DNA from: an uncultured Pseudomonadota bacterium
Lineage (GTDB): Bacteria > Pseudomonadota > Gammaproteobacteria > Steroidobacterales > Steroidobacteraceae
DNA: 64,000 nucleotides
Assembly: GCA_903862885.1 (NCBI GenBank)
Contig: CAIOZU010000014.1
Location: 1-64,000, forward strand
Direction: 5' to 3'
Shown here: piece by piece, positions 33,763-42,372 of the stretch
How positions within the stretch are numbered: position 1 is the first letter of the stretch
Layout: the number at the start of each line of letters is the position of its first letter
Program-made: the position numbers and the translations under genes
Notes under the pieces: model-generated
The model's input: only the letters and a program-made list of their open reading frames with translations
What the model was told of the DNA's origin: nothing
The model's database searches: none

Positions 33763-35945
33763 CGTCCACCAAACCGCCCCTGGACGCTTATCCCTAGGGT
33801 GCGTGGGTCGCCGAGTTGGGTGTATAGCTGAGCGGGGTAAGTGGGTGGGATGAGTCCGAAGTAGAAACCACGGATCGCGTAGTCTTTGTTGGTGAGATTA
33901 CGACCCCACAGATACACAGACCAATGGGGGGTCTCAAAACCCACCTTGGCGTTAATGAGTGCATACGGTGTCGAGCGCGTGTCGTTGGGTGGCAAATCAA
34001 AGTAGTAAGCTCCCATGCCGGTGACATCAAGGCGGGCAAAAGCACCTCGTGGGTCTTTGAACGTCGCGTGGATCGCCCCTTGCCAAGAGGGAGCATGGGC
34101 TAAGGCGCGCGACACGCTGTCGCCCGTCTGTGCGCCGATCAAAGTAAAGTTGTGAAAGGACGTGTGCAGCCAGCCAGCGGCTGCCCCGACTGATAGGCGA
34201 TCCATCATTTGCCAGTCGATGGATGCTTCAGCACCCTCGTTGAACCCAATGCGTGCATTGCCGGTGTAATACACAAACGTATTGGGATTATTGGGGTCGC
34301 TTTGGTAACTGTTCTTTATTTGTGCGTCGCTTCTGGACAGTGCGAAGACATCCGCGGTGAGGTGCAATTGATGATTCCACCAAGCGGCCTTATAGCCGCT
34401 CTCTAAACCCCAGTCGGCTTCTGGTTTGAATAGCAGCTGATCGCTCGGTATGCCTTGACTGAGATTAAACCCACTGGCTTTGTAGCCGCGGGTGAGTACG
34501 GTGTAGATCATCGCTGCCGACGTCAGGTGGGTGGTGAGTGATAGGTGACCACCCCAGAGTGTGTCAGTCGGATTAAAATGAGATGTGCTGTTGGCGAGTT
34601 CGATGACATCCTGAGTGAGATCGTCATAGTGTGAGCGGCGATATTCGCCGCGCAAGCCCGCTGACCATTGCCACCGATTAGTCAGTCGTCCATCGAGCAC
34701 CCCAAATAGTGCAAACGCATTTACGTGATAATCGCTGGTCAGTACGCTGTCTTGGGCATAGGGACCATTTACCGGGTCATTGGAGTAGCCTTGGCTGGTA
34801 TCACTCAGTGCTTCTTTTAACTGCTGGCCATAGCCGCCGATCAGCCAAGAAAGCGTGTCGCTATGATTCGACGCCAGGCGAATTTCAATGCTGCTGGTTT
34901 CGCGGTCTCTTAACTGGAGTTCTGTGAAATTGTCGGTATAAGGCGCCCAGTAAAGTGTATTGCCCCAATCACCATCATAGCCATACTTGACTTGGGTTTT
35001 GGCGTAGGTGGCGATGGTGGTCAACGTCAGACCCGTCAATCCTGAGTAGTCGGTGTGTATCGACACGCCAGTGGAATGTTGTTGATCGACACCGGGCTGA
35101 TTAGAGTAGGTGATGCGATTTTGGCTCGGTGAAAAAGCGTCATAGCCGTTGTCGATTTGCACATGAAGCAGTGTGACGTCCACGCGCAGTTGGTCGCTCG
35201 GTTGATAACGCCAACGGGCGCGCAGCGTGCCTTCATCACGATTATTCGTGTTGTTTCGATTCAGAAAGGCATTGCTATAAAACCCGTTGCTCGTGGAGTG
35301 CTGGGCGGCTAGGCGGAAACTAGAATTCAGTCCATCTGCCGGGCCGGTGAGTACGGCGCCGATGCTTTGTGTGTTGTAATCGCCGGATGACACGTCAATT
35401 TGACCGCCCCACTCAGGTGAAGGCGCTTGGCTGCTGACATAGATTAAGCCGCCTAATGCGTTTGCGCCGTAACGCGTGCCTTGTGGGCCGCGGAGCACAT
35501 CGACTTGGTTGATATCGAATAAGGTGGCTGCTGAGCCTAGGCCACTGAAGTCGATGTCATCGATTAGAAAGCCGATGGAGGGGTTAGGAGCCCCTTGGTA
35601 TTGCTCTAGTTCGCCGATGCCACGGATCTGGAAATAGCGTGGACGAGACGTATCTCCCGCCCAGTTCAGGTTGGGGATGAGGGCGAGGACATCCTGCAAA
35701 TGTTGTTGGCCCGCCTCTTGGAGGGTGCGGGTATCTAATGCGGTGATGCTGCCCGGCAGTTCGAGCGCGGCGATCGGTTGCAGGGTGGCCGTGACAATGA
35801 CGTCAGCCAGTTCATACTCAGTGGCATCTGCACGCGGGACGAACACCATTAACCACAATAAAGCGCAGAGCAGGCATGCATGCTCGCCGCGACGCTCGAT
35901 AGGGTATGAAGTGGGTTGCCCGTTACGGGCCTTTAAGAGACTCAT
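33759..35945 (-). CDS. TonB-dependent receptor under TPP riboswitch control (probable thiamin-compound receptor)
   Basis: Outer-membrane receptor, 728 residues. The signal region (about residues 20-41, LLCALLWLMVFVPRADA) is followed by the TonB-box-like ELADVIVTATLQP, a plug with FQIRGIGELEQYQG and VDVLRGPQGTRYGANALGGLIYV, and a barrel ending LGISVQGRFGGR. ATG 35945 lies 1 bp after a TPP riboswitch whose conserved 3' part GGAGGGA doubles as the Shine-Dalgarno. Riboswitch control strongly implies uptake of thiamin, its phosphates or its pyrimidine/thiazole precursors. The barrel end lacks the usual terminal aromatic. No thiamin inner-membrane transporter or thi gene is adjacent. The 3' end overlaps the convergent alr stop by 4 bp. 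Confidence 0.88.
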   Translation of the reverse strand: MSLLKARNGQPTSYPIERRGEHACLLCALLWLMVFVPRADATEYELADVIVTATLQPIAALELPGSITALDTRTLQEAGQQHLQDVLALIPNLNWAGDTSRPRYFQIRGIGELEQYQGAPNPSIGFLIDDIDFSGLGSAATLFDINQVDVLRGPQGTRYGANALGGLIYVSSQAPSPEWGGQIDVSSGDYNTQSIGAVLTGPADGLNSSFRLAAQHSTSNGFYSNAFLNRNNTNNRDEGTLRARWRYQPSDQLRVDVTLLHVQIDNGYDAFSPSQNRITYSNQPGVDQQHSTGVSIHTDYSGLTGLTLTTIATYAKTQVKYGYDGDWGNTLYWAPYTDNFTELQLRDRETSSIEIRLASNHSDTLSWLIGGYGQQLKEALSDTSQGYSNDPVNGPYAQDSVLTSDYHVNAFALFGVLDGRLTNRWQWSAGLRGEYRRSHYDDLTQDVIELANSTSHFNPTDTLWGGHLSLTTHLTSAAMIYTVLTRGYKASGFNLSQGIPSDQLLFKPEADWGLESGYKAAWWNHQLHLTADVFALSRSDAQIKNSYQSDPNNPNTFVYYTGNARIGFNEGAEASIDWQMMDRLSVGAAAGWLHTSFHNFTLIGAQTGDSVSRALAHAPSWQGAIHATFKDPRGAFARLDVTGMGAYYFDLPPNDTRSTPYALINAKVGFETPHWSVYLWGRNLTNKDYAIRGFYFGLIPPTYPAQLYTQLGDPRTLGISVQGRFGGR

Positions 35946-35946
35946 C

Positions 35947-36031
35947 GCGCTCCCTCCGCCGGTACTAACCGGATCAGGTTCAACGGGTTCGCGACGTTCG
36001 CGTCTCAGGCCCCTACAGGCCACCCCAGCGC
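35947..36031 (-). promoter_or_regulatory. TPP (thiamin pyrophosphate) riboswitch
   Basis: On the minus strand, P1 GCGCT (36031-36027) pairs with AGCGC (35951-35947). The conserved core CTGAGA is at 36008-36003, and the 3' half ACCCGTTGAACCTGATC...GTTAGTACCGGCGGAGGGA spans 35988-35951. These are the hallmark THI-box segments. The 3' GGAGGGA is also the ribosome-binding site for the receptor ATG at 35945, so ligand binding probably blocks translation initiation by stabilising P1. Confidence 0.95.
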
Positions 36032-36082
36032 TGGGAAGCGTAACGCTTAGCTAAACGAATTGCACTCCATTTATTTGAGCGA

Positions 36083-36544
36083 TCAGCGGATCGGTAAAGC
36101 CCGTGATTTTTGTACCGTGCGAAGTGCGAAGCTTGAATGCACGCGCGATACATGGGGGAGGCTGGTGAGATGGCGACTGTGCACGCGCTCAAAGTCGGCG
36201 GTGTCCGCCACGACCACGCGCAATAGATAATCGTATTCACCCGACATCAGATAGCATTCCATGACTTCAGGGACATGGCGAACGGCTTGCTCGAAAGCCG
36301 CTAATTCGGCTCGCTCCTGACCTTCCAGCGTGATGCTCACAAACACGTTGACGCCAAGGCCGGCGACCTGCTCATTGAGAATGGCGGCATACCCTTCGAT
36401 GAGTCCTGACGCTTCGAGTGCACGCACGCGTCTTAAGCAAGCGGACTCGGACAAGCTGACGTGGGCGGCTAGCTCGCTGTTGGTGATCCGGCCTTGATTC
36501 TGGAGCAGAGCGACCAGCGCTCGATCATAGCGATCCCAAGACAT
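36083..36544 (-). CDS. Lrp/AsnC-family transcriptional regulator
   Basis: Regulator of 153 residues. An N-terminal helix-turn-helix (about 5-50: LLQNQGRITNSELAAHVSLSESACLRRVRALEASGLI) precedes a RAM ligand-binding domain (about 65-145), with the EVMECYLMSGEYDYLLRVVV core typical of Lrp. It binds DNA as dimers or octamers in response to amino acids. It is divergent from alanine dehydrogenase across 132 bp that contains an AT-rich dyad, the classic arrangement of an Ald-specific regulator, so alanine is the likely effector. Confidence 0.93.
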   Translation of the reverse strand: MSWDRYDRALVALLQNQGRITNSELAAHVSLSESACLRRVRALEASGLIEGYAAILNEQVAGLGVNVFVSITLEGQERAELAAFEQAVRHVPEVMECYLMSGEYDYLLRVVVADTADFERVHSRHLTSLPHVSRVHSSFALRTVQKSRALPIR

Positions 36545-36599
36545 TAGCAGATCCTTGCGTTATTTTTGCGAATTATAACGGAATCTTGTTCAAAATTAC

Positions 36600-36618
36600 C
36601 AAATAACGCGTTTATTTG
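36600..36618. promoter_or_regulatory. AT-rich inverted repeat, candidate Lrp-type operator
   Basis: CAAATAA (36600-36606) and TTATTTG (36612-36618) form a perfect 7-bp dyad around CGCGT, between the divergent Lrp-family regulator and ald. The size and AT-richness fit Lrp/AsnC operators. It lies 55 bp from the regulator ATG and about 58 bp from the ald ATG. Confidence 0.55.
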
Positions 36619-36676
36619 AAATAGTCTGCGACGGCTCGCTCGTTACAGTGAGCCATCGACCTTTCTAGGAGACAGC

Positions 36677-37789
36677 ATGATGCGTATTGGCGTTCCAAAA
36701 GAAATCAAAAGCCATGAATACCGTGTTGGTCTGACCCCGGCGGGTGTGCGCGATCTGGTCGCCGCTGGCCATCAGGTGATGGTGGAAACGAAGGCGGGTG
36801 CCGGGATTGGTGTGGAGGATTCGGCTTACCTCGCTGCGGGTGCGACGATCTTTGCCACCGCGCAAGAAGTTTTTGCGGGAGCGGAGCTTGTGGTCAAAGT
36901 CAAAGAACCGCAGATTGCGGAATGCAAAATGCTGCGCGCGGGTCAGGTGCTGTTTACCTACTTGCACTTAGCCGCAGACAAAAAGCAAGCCAAAGCACTG
37001 ATGGACTCTGGAGTCACCGCCATCGCGTATGAGACGGTCACTGCGCCGAATGGCAGTTTGCCTTTGCTGACACCGATGAGTGAAGTGGCAGGGCGCATGT
37101 CCGTACAAGTGGGCGCCACGGCGCTTCAAAAAGCACACGGCGGATCAGGCGTCCTGTTAGGTGGCGTGCCAGGAGTTGCGCCTGGCAAGGTGGTGATTCT
37201 AGGGGGCGGCGTCTCAGGCACGCACGCCGCGGAAATGGCCGTTGGCATGCAAGCCGATGTCACGGTGGTCGATCGCTCGATGACTCGACTCCGGGAGCTC
37301 GATGTGCAGTTCGGTGGCCGTGTTAAAACGGTGTTTTCAACCGTAGGGGCGATCGAAGAGTTGTGTTTAGATGCCGACCTAGTGATTGGTGCGGTGCTGG
37401 TGGTGGGTGCTGCAGCACCTAAACTGGTCACTGCCGCGATGGTCAAGAAAATGAAGCCGGGTTCGGTGCTGGTAGATATTGCGATCGATCAGGGCGGCTG
37501 TTTTGAAACCAGCAAGCCCACCAGCCACGCGGATGATACCTACGTGACGGATGGTGTGATTCATTATTGTGTGACCAACATGCCGGGGGCTGTGCCGCGC
37601 ACGTCCACCTTCGCGTTGACCAATGCCACCTTGCCTTACGTGCGTGCATTGGCCGATCTGGGTTGGGAGAAGGCGTTGGCTCGTGATGCGGGCTTTGCGC
37701 GTGGACTGAATGTGCACGCCGGTGCGATCACTCATGAAGCCGTTGCCCGCGATTTGGGTCTAGATTTTAAAGCGGTGAGCTTCAGCTGA
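36677..37789 (+). CDS. ald: alanine dehydrogenase
   Basis: NAD-dependent oxidative deaminase of L-alanine to pyruvate and ammonia, 370 residues, the usual length. The N-terminus MRIGVPKEIKSHEYRVGLTP contains the substrate arginine; the catalytic lysine is in VVKVKEPQ and the catalytic histidine in LFTYLHLAADK. The NAD-binding motif is VVILGGGVSGTHAAEMAVG (about 170-188). The C-terminal GLNVHAGAITHEAVA is conserved. A good AGGAGA site precedes the ATG pair at 36677/36680. Probably controlled by the divergent Lrp-family regulator. A 7-bp GC-rich hairpin at 37810-37826 follows but lacks a T run. Confidence 0.96.
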   Translation: MMRIGVPKEIKSHEYRVGLTPAGVRDLVAAGHQVMVETKAGAGIGVEDSAYLAAGATIFATAQEVFAGAELVVKVKEPQIAECKMLRAGQVLFTYLHLAADKKQAKALMDSGVTAIAYETVTAPNGSLPLLTPMSEVAGRMSVQVGATALQKAHGGSGVLLGGVPGVAPGKVVILGGGVSGTHAAEMAVGMQADVTVVDRSMTRLRELDVQFGGRVKTVFSTVGAIEELCLDADLVIGAVLVVGAAAPKLVTAAMVKKMKPGSVLVDIAIDQGGCFETSKPTSHADDTYVTDGVIHYCVTNMPGAVPRTSTFALTNATLPYVRALADLGWEKALARDAGFARGLNVHAGAITHEAVARDLGLDFKAVSFS

Positions 37790-37879
37790 TCGTTCCGCTC
37801 TGACCAGGCTTCGCCGGCTGCGCCGGCGCTGACTGGGAGGGATTGCCAAAGCGTTACGAGGAGTGCCTCGGCACTGCGC

Positions 37880-38359
37880 TCAATGATGGTGGCCGCCTGC
37901 GCCATGCACATGACCATGGGCCAGTTCTTCCTCGCTGGCGGCGCGAATCTCAGTGATATCCACTTCAAAGTGGAGCGTCTGCCCAGCTAATGGATGATTG
38001 CCATCCACCGTGACCATGTCACCCGTGACGCGTGTCACCACCACTTGTCGAGGACCGTCCTCCGTTTGTGCCGTGAAGCGCATGCCCGTCTGCACGGCGC
38101 CGCTTTGGAATGCGCGCTTGGGCACTTGCTGAATCATGCTTTTGTCATGCACGCCATAGCCTTTTTCCGGCGGGACGCTGATCGAGACGTGATCGCCAAC
38201 GGCGCGTCCTTCTAGCGCTTCCTCAAGACCCTGCACAATGTTGCCGCCGCCGTGCAAGTAAGCTAAGGGCTCGTTTCCCTGCGAGCTGTCGAGAACTTCG
38301 CCTTTGTCGTCTTTCAGGGTGTAATGAATCAACACGACGGTGTCGCGAGCGACTTGCAT
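37880..38359 (-). CDS. slyD: FKBP-type peptidyl-prolyl isomerase SlyD
   Basis: Cytoplasmic prolyl isomerase and chaperone, 159 residues. The FKBP part is split by an insert-in-flap domain (about 70-125), as in SlyD: VLIHYTLKDDKGEVLDSS at the start, YLHGGGNIVQGLEEALEG, then VPPEKGYGVHDKS and the insert. The C-terminal HGHVHGAGGHHH is a histidine-rich metal-binding tail, which in SlyD homologs binds nickel. It is shorter than the E. coli tail (196 residues in total). It is convergent with ald. Confidence 0.95.
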   Translation of the reverse strand: MQVARDTVVLIHYTLKDDKGEVLDSSQGNEPLAYLHGGGNIVQGLEEALEGRAVGDHVSISVPPEKGYGVHDKSMIQQVPKRAFQSGAVQTGMRFTAQTEDGPRQVVVTRVTGDMVTVDGNHPLAGQTLHFEVDITEIRAASEEELAHGHVHGAGGHHH

Positions 38360-38383
38360 GGTAGGCCCTCTTTTAGAAAGTAA

Positions 38384-40342
38384 TTAAAGTATGAGAACAG
38401 AAATAAGTGCAGCGTTTCCATCTAACAGCAGCCGGACAACGGCGGGATCAGCGAGTGTCGAGATATCGCCTAACGCATCTCCCTCGTTGGCGGCAATCTT
38501 TCTGAGAATGCGCCGCATGATTTTACCGCTGCGTGTTTTTGGCAGACCGGATGCCCACTGAATGATGTCTGGGGTGGCGATGGCGCCAATCTCCGTACGC
38601 ACGGTCTGTTTGAGTTCTTCCGTAAGTTTTAGGCTCGGTTCTATACCGAGTTTTAAGGTGACGAAGGCATAGATGCCTTGGCCTTTAATATAGTGTGCGT
38701 AGCCGACAACAGCGGCTTCAGCAACCGCAGGATGGGCAACTAAGGCGCTCTCTATTTCTGCTGTTCCCATGCGATGGCCAGAGATGTTGAGCACATCATC
38801 CACGCGACCGGTGATCCAATAATCGCCATTGTCGTCTCGACGTGCACCATCCCCTGTGAAATAAGTGCCTGGAAAGGTCGTAAAGTACGTGTCAATGAAG
38901 CGCTGCTGATCGCCATACACCGTGCGCATTTGGCCTGGCCATGAATCCAACAGCACCAAATTGCCTTCGCAAGCACCGTGTAGTTCTTGGCCCGTCTCGT
39001 TAACAATTGCAGGACGCGCACCAAAAAAAGGCATGGAGGCAGCGCCCGGCTTAAGGCGCGTTGCACCAGGGAAGGGGGTGATGAGAATGCCACCCGTCTC
39101 CGTTTGCCACCACGTATCAACGATCGGACAGCGACGCTCTCCCACTACGCCGTGATACCACTCCCAGGCCTCCGGGTTGATCGGCTCACCGACGCTGCCT
39201 AACAGGCGCAGCGAGGCGCGTGAATGACGGGTGACCCATTGATCGCCCTCACGCATCAGTGCGCGAATCGCCGTCGGCGCCGTGTGAAAGATCGTGATGC
39301 CATGTCGGTCGACGATGTCCCAGCAGCGGCCAGCATCCGGATAATGAGGGACCCCTTCAAACATAAACGTGGTCGCGCCCGCGGCCAACGGTCCATACAC
39401 CACGTAGCTGTGCCCTGTGATCCAGCCGACATCGGCTGTACACCAGAAGACATCGTCTGTCTGGTAATCGAAAACGGTCTCAAAGCTGTGAACGGCGTGT
39501 ACTAAATAGCCGGCGGTGGTGTGCAGCACGCCTTTCGGCTTACCGGTTGAGCCTGATGTATACAAAATAAAGAGAGGATCTTCAGCGTTCATTTCCTCTG
39601 GTGGACAATCCGCGCTGGCATTGGCCATGAGTGTTTCATAGTGCACATCGCGACCGGCTTGCCATGGAACAGCAGCGCCGGTGCGCTTCACGACAATCAC
39701 CGTCTCAAGGGTGGTGACCATCGGGTCGGTGAGCGCAGCATCGACGTTAGCTTTTAAAGGCACTGTGCGGCCACCCCGGATGCCTTCATCCGCAGTGACC
39801 ACGATCTTGGATCCACAGTCGGCGATACGATTGCTTAACGCCTGCGGCGAAAAGCCACCGAATACGACCGAGTGAATGGCGCCGATGCGTGCGCAGGCCA
39901 ACATGGCAATGGCCGCCTCCGGGATCATTGGCAGGTACAAAGTGATGCGATCACCCCGTTTGGCGCCTACGCTTTTTAACGCATTGGCGAATCGGCAGAC
40001 ATCACGATGCAACTCGGCATAGGTGAGTCGGCGGGTCTCGGCCGGATCATCGCTTTCCCACACAATAGCCACCTGATCGGCTCGAGTGGCAAGGTGTCTA
40101 TCTAGACAATTGACGGATACGTTGAGTGTGCCGTCCTCATACCAACGGATACGAAAGTCCGCCGCGTGGAAGGAGGTATTTTTGACCTGAGTGAAGGGTT
40201 TTATCCACTCGAGGCGCCGCCCGATGTCACCCCAGTAAGCGTCGGGGTTCTCAATGCTTCGGGCATAGTCTGCTGCATAGCTCTCAGCAGTGACCCGGGC
40301 GGACTGAACGAGCGAGAGCGGAACGTCGTAAATATGACTCAT
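38384..40342 (-). CDS. acs: acetyl-CoA synthetase
   Basis: AMP-forming acetate:CoA ligase, 652 residues, exactly the Acs family size. [19 protein letters not shown] is the P-loop; [10 protein letters not shown] carries the acetate-pocket tryptophan; the hinge is in [14 protein letters not shown]. The motif [14 protein letters not shown] holds the lysine that Pat/Gcn5-type enzymes acetylate to switch the enzyme off. It lacks the Cys-rich tail of the paralog at 8142-10310. An MHS-family transporter follows it downstream in the genome on the same strand (40558-42189 is upstream in transcription order). The 215-bp gap between them holds the acs promoter; TATAAAT at about 40385 (minus strand) is a possible -10. 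Confidence 0.95.
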   Translation of the reverse strand: MSHIYDVPLSLVQSARVTAESYAADYARSIENPDAYWGDIGRRLEWIKPFTQVKNTSFHAADFRIRWYEDGTLNVSVNCLDRHLATRADQVAIVWESDDPAETRRLTYAELHRDVCRFANALKSVGAKRGDRITLYLPMIPEAAIAMLACARIGAIHSVVFGGFSPQALSNRIADCGSKIVVTADEGIRGGRTVPLKANVDAALTDPMVTTLETVIVVKRTGAAVPWQAGRDVHYETLMANASADCPPEEMNAEDPLFILYTSGSTGKPKGVLHTTAGYLVHAVHSFETVFDYQTDDVFWCTADVGWITGHSYVVYGPLAAGATTFMFEGVPHYPDAGRCWDIVDRHGITIFHTAPTAIRALMREGDQWVTRHSRASLRLLGSVGEPINPEAWEWYHGVVGERRCPIVDTWWQTETGGILITPFPGATRLKPGAASMPFFGARPAIVNETGQELHGACEGNLVLLDSWPGQMRTVYGDQQRFIDTYFTTFPGTYFTGDGARRDDNGDYWITGRVDDVLNISGHRMGTAEIESALVAHPAVAEAAVVGYAHYIKGQGIYAFVTLKLGIEPSLKLTEELKQTVRTEIGAIATPDIIQWASGLPKTRSGKIMRRILRKIAANEGDALGDISTLADPAVVRLLLDGNAALISVLIL

Positions 40343-40557
40343 CAGGCAGTGGACTCCGCTAAGTCAATCAACATAAGTCATTGAATTTATAAGTAAACCA
40401 CTGCTTTTAGCGGGTCCGTTCGAGGTGTAATGATAGCAGGTTGCCTAGGCGGAGAAAATGGCGGCGTGGTGGCGAACGACGACCGCCTTATGTCGTCTGA
40501 GTTGTGTGAGGGGAGGGTGTTCGCTGGGGACGCCCGCTTTTTTTCCCTTATTCCCCG

Positions 40558-42189
40558 CTAATCTTTTGTGATGTCTTTACTGAGCGTCTCCGGCAAGAAA
40601 AGCAACCCAATCACTAGGCTGCCGGCGGCCACTGCGACCGGGTACCAAAGTCCCGAGTAGATGTTGCCGGTATAGGCGGCGATGGCGAAAACCGTCGCCG
40701 GCAGGAAACCGCCAAACCAGCCGTTACCGATGTGATAGGGCAGAGATAAGCCGCTGTAGCGGATGCGTGTCGGAAACATCTCCACTAACCACGCAGCCAA
40801 TGGCGCGTACACCATGGTCACATAGAGTACCAATAAAGTGAGCAATAGCACGGTCATGGGTTTATTAATTTTGTCTGGGTCGGCGCTGGCCGGATAGCCG
40901 TGTTTGACAATCGCCGCTTTCAGTGCCGCCGTAAAGTCTGGCGTATCTGCTGAAAGGACCTCATCACCAATCTTAACCGACGCGATGGTGCCTGCCGGTG
41001 CATTGATATTTTGGTAGTTCACCGACAATTTCAATAGCCCGGACTTGATCGTATCGCAGGAACTTTTGAATTTAGACGTGCCGACCGGATTGAACTGGAA
41101 AGCACATTCGTTTGCGTCCGCCGTGACCATGACCGGGGATTGAGCTAGTGCTGTCTCGAGTGCTGGATTGGCATAATGGGTTAACCCTTGAAATATAGGG
41201 AAGTAAGTCAGTGCAGCCAGTACAAAGCCTGCCATGATGATGGGCTTGCGGCCGATCTTATCGGAGAGCCAACCAAAGATAATAAAAAACGGTGTGGCCA
41301 AGGCAAGCGCGATCACAATCATGATTTGTGCGGTGGCTGCTTTGACATTTAGCGTGTTGGTCAGGAAAAATAGGGCATAAAACTGGCCGCCATACCAAAT
41401 CACCGCTTCTCCAGCGGTGGCTCCTAGCAGTGCCAGAATAGCGATGCGTGCATTTGTCCAATTACCGAAGGCTTCCCTTAAAGGAGCCTTAGACGTTTTG
41501 CCAGCCTCTTTCATCTTCAGGAAAAGGGGTGACTCGTTGAGTTGTAGACGGATCCATAAAGAGATCACTAGCAGAATTGCTGAGACTAAAAAGGGGATGC
41601 GCCAGCCCCAGTCAGAAAAGGCGTCTTCGCCAATATAACTACGAACTCCCAATATCAAAAGGAGCGCCATGAACAGACCTAAGGTCGCTGTGGTTTGGAT
41701 CCATGAGGTATAGAGACCACGTTTTCCCTCGGGTGAGTGCTCCGCCACATAAATGGCAGCCCCTCCATACTCACCACCGAGTGCTAAGCCTTGCACGAGA
41801 CGAAGTAGAATTAACAGGATCGGTGCGGCCATTCCGATAGAGGCGAAAGAAGGCAGCAGGCCAATAAGAAAGGTTCCCGTACCCATACAGATGATGGTCA
41901 CGATAAACGTGTAGCGTCGGCCGAATAAATCGCCAGCGCGACCAAAGACCAACGCACCCAAGGGGCGCACAGCAAAACCTGCGGCGAAGGCAAGGAGCGT
42001 GAAAATGAAAGCGGCGGTGGGCGGCACACTCGAGAAAAACTGCTTAGCTAGAATAGAAGCTAAGGTGCCGTAAATATAAAAATCATACCACTCGACGATG
42101 GTGCCTAGGCTGGAAGCGATGATTACTTTGCGTTCTTCACGGGTCAATTTATGAGGGATGACTGATTGCGTTGCTGTGGTGCTCGTCAT
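40558..42189 (-). CDS. MFS transporter, metabolite:H+ symporter (MHS) family, with periplasmic insert
   Basis: Twelve-helix major facilitator protein, 543 residues, about 100 more than most MHS members. The MHS signature is clear: GTIVEWYDFYIYGTLA (about 30-45), RPLGALVFGRAGDLFGRR, RLVQGLALGGEYGGAAIYVAEHSP and FGWLSDKIGRKP. Between late helices (about residues 340-440) there is a hydrophilic insert with two cysteines (ADANECAFQ and KSSCDTIK), probably a periplasmic loop held by a disulphide. MHS proteins import proline, betaine, citrate, ketoglutarate or short acids with protons. It is transcribed toward acs, so a carboxylate substrate is plausible. GAGGGGA lies 8 bases before the ATG. A G10 tract lies 46 bp further upstream. 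Confidence 0.88.
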   Translation of the reverse strand: MTSTTATQSVIPHKLTREERKVIIASSLGTIVEWYDFYIYGTLASILAKQFFSSVPPTAAFIFTLLAFAAGFAVRPLGALVFGRAGDLFGRRYTFIVTIICMGTGTFLIGLLPSFASIGMAAPILLILLRLVQGLALGGEYGGAAIYVAEHSPEGKRGLYTSWIQTTATLGLFMALLLILGVRSYIGEDAFSDWGWRIPFLVSAILLVISLWIRLQLNESPLFLKMKEAGKTSKAPLREAFGNWTNARIAILALLGATAGEAVIWYGGQFYALFFLTNTLNVKAATAQIMIVIALALATPFFIIFGWLSDKIGRKPIIMAGFVLAALTYFPIFQGLTHYANPALETALAQSPVMVTADANECAFQFNPVGTSKFKSSCDTIKSGLLKLSVNYQNINAPAGTIASVKIGDEVLSADTPDFTAALKAAIVKHGYPASADPDKINKPMTVLLLTLLVLYVTMVYAPLAAWLVEMFPTRIRYSGLSLPYHIGNGWFGGFLPATVFAIAAYTGNIYSGLWYPVAVAAGSLVIGLLFLPETLSKDITKD

Positions 42190-42234
42190 GCGGTCATTCC
42201 CCTCAAAGTACGATCAATAATGGAGGCGCGCTAA

Positions 42235-42244
42235 CCCCCCCCCC
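42235..42244. repeat. 10-bp homopolymer (C10 on plus, G10 on minus)
   Basis: Ten consecutive C residues on the plus strand, 46 bp upstream of the MHS-transporter start (minus strand). Tracts of this length are prone to slippage and can alter promoter spacing. Confidence 0.95.
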
Positions 42245-42372
42245 ATGTCTTCAGCTTTTTTCTCGCGCTAGATCGTCTGTAATCATTCCAGATGACGCGT
42301 TTTATGCGCTTCAACAAGTATAGCGCAGATCCTCTGTGCGTTTGGTCAGTGATCAGTGGTGTATAGGCATCG

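Noticed and set aside
37810-37826. CGCCGGC-TGC-GCCGGCG hairpin after ald as a terminator
   Set aside because: Perfect 7-bp stem but no T run on either strand, so it is mentioned only under ald.
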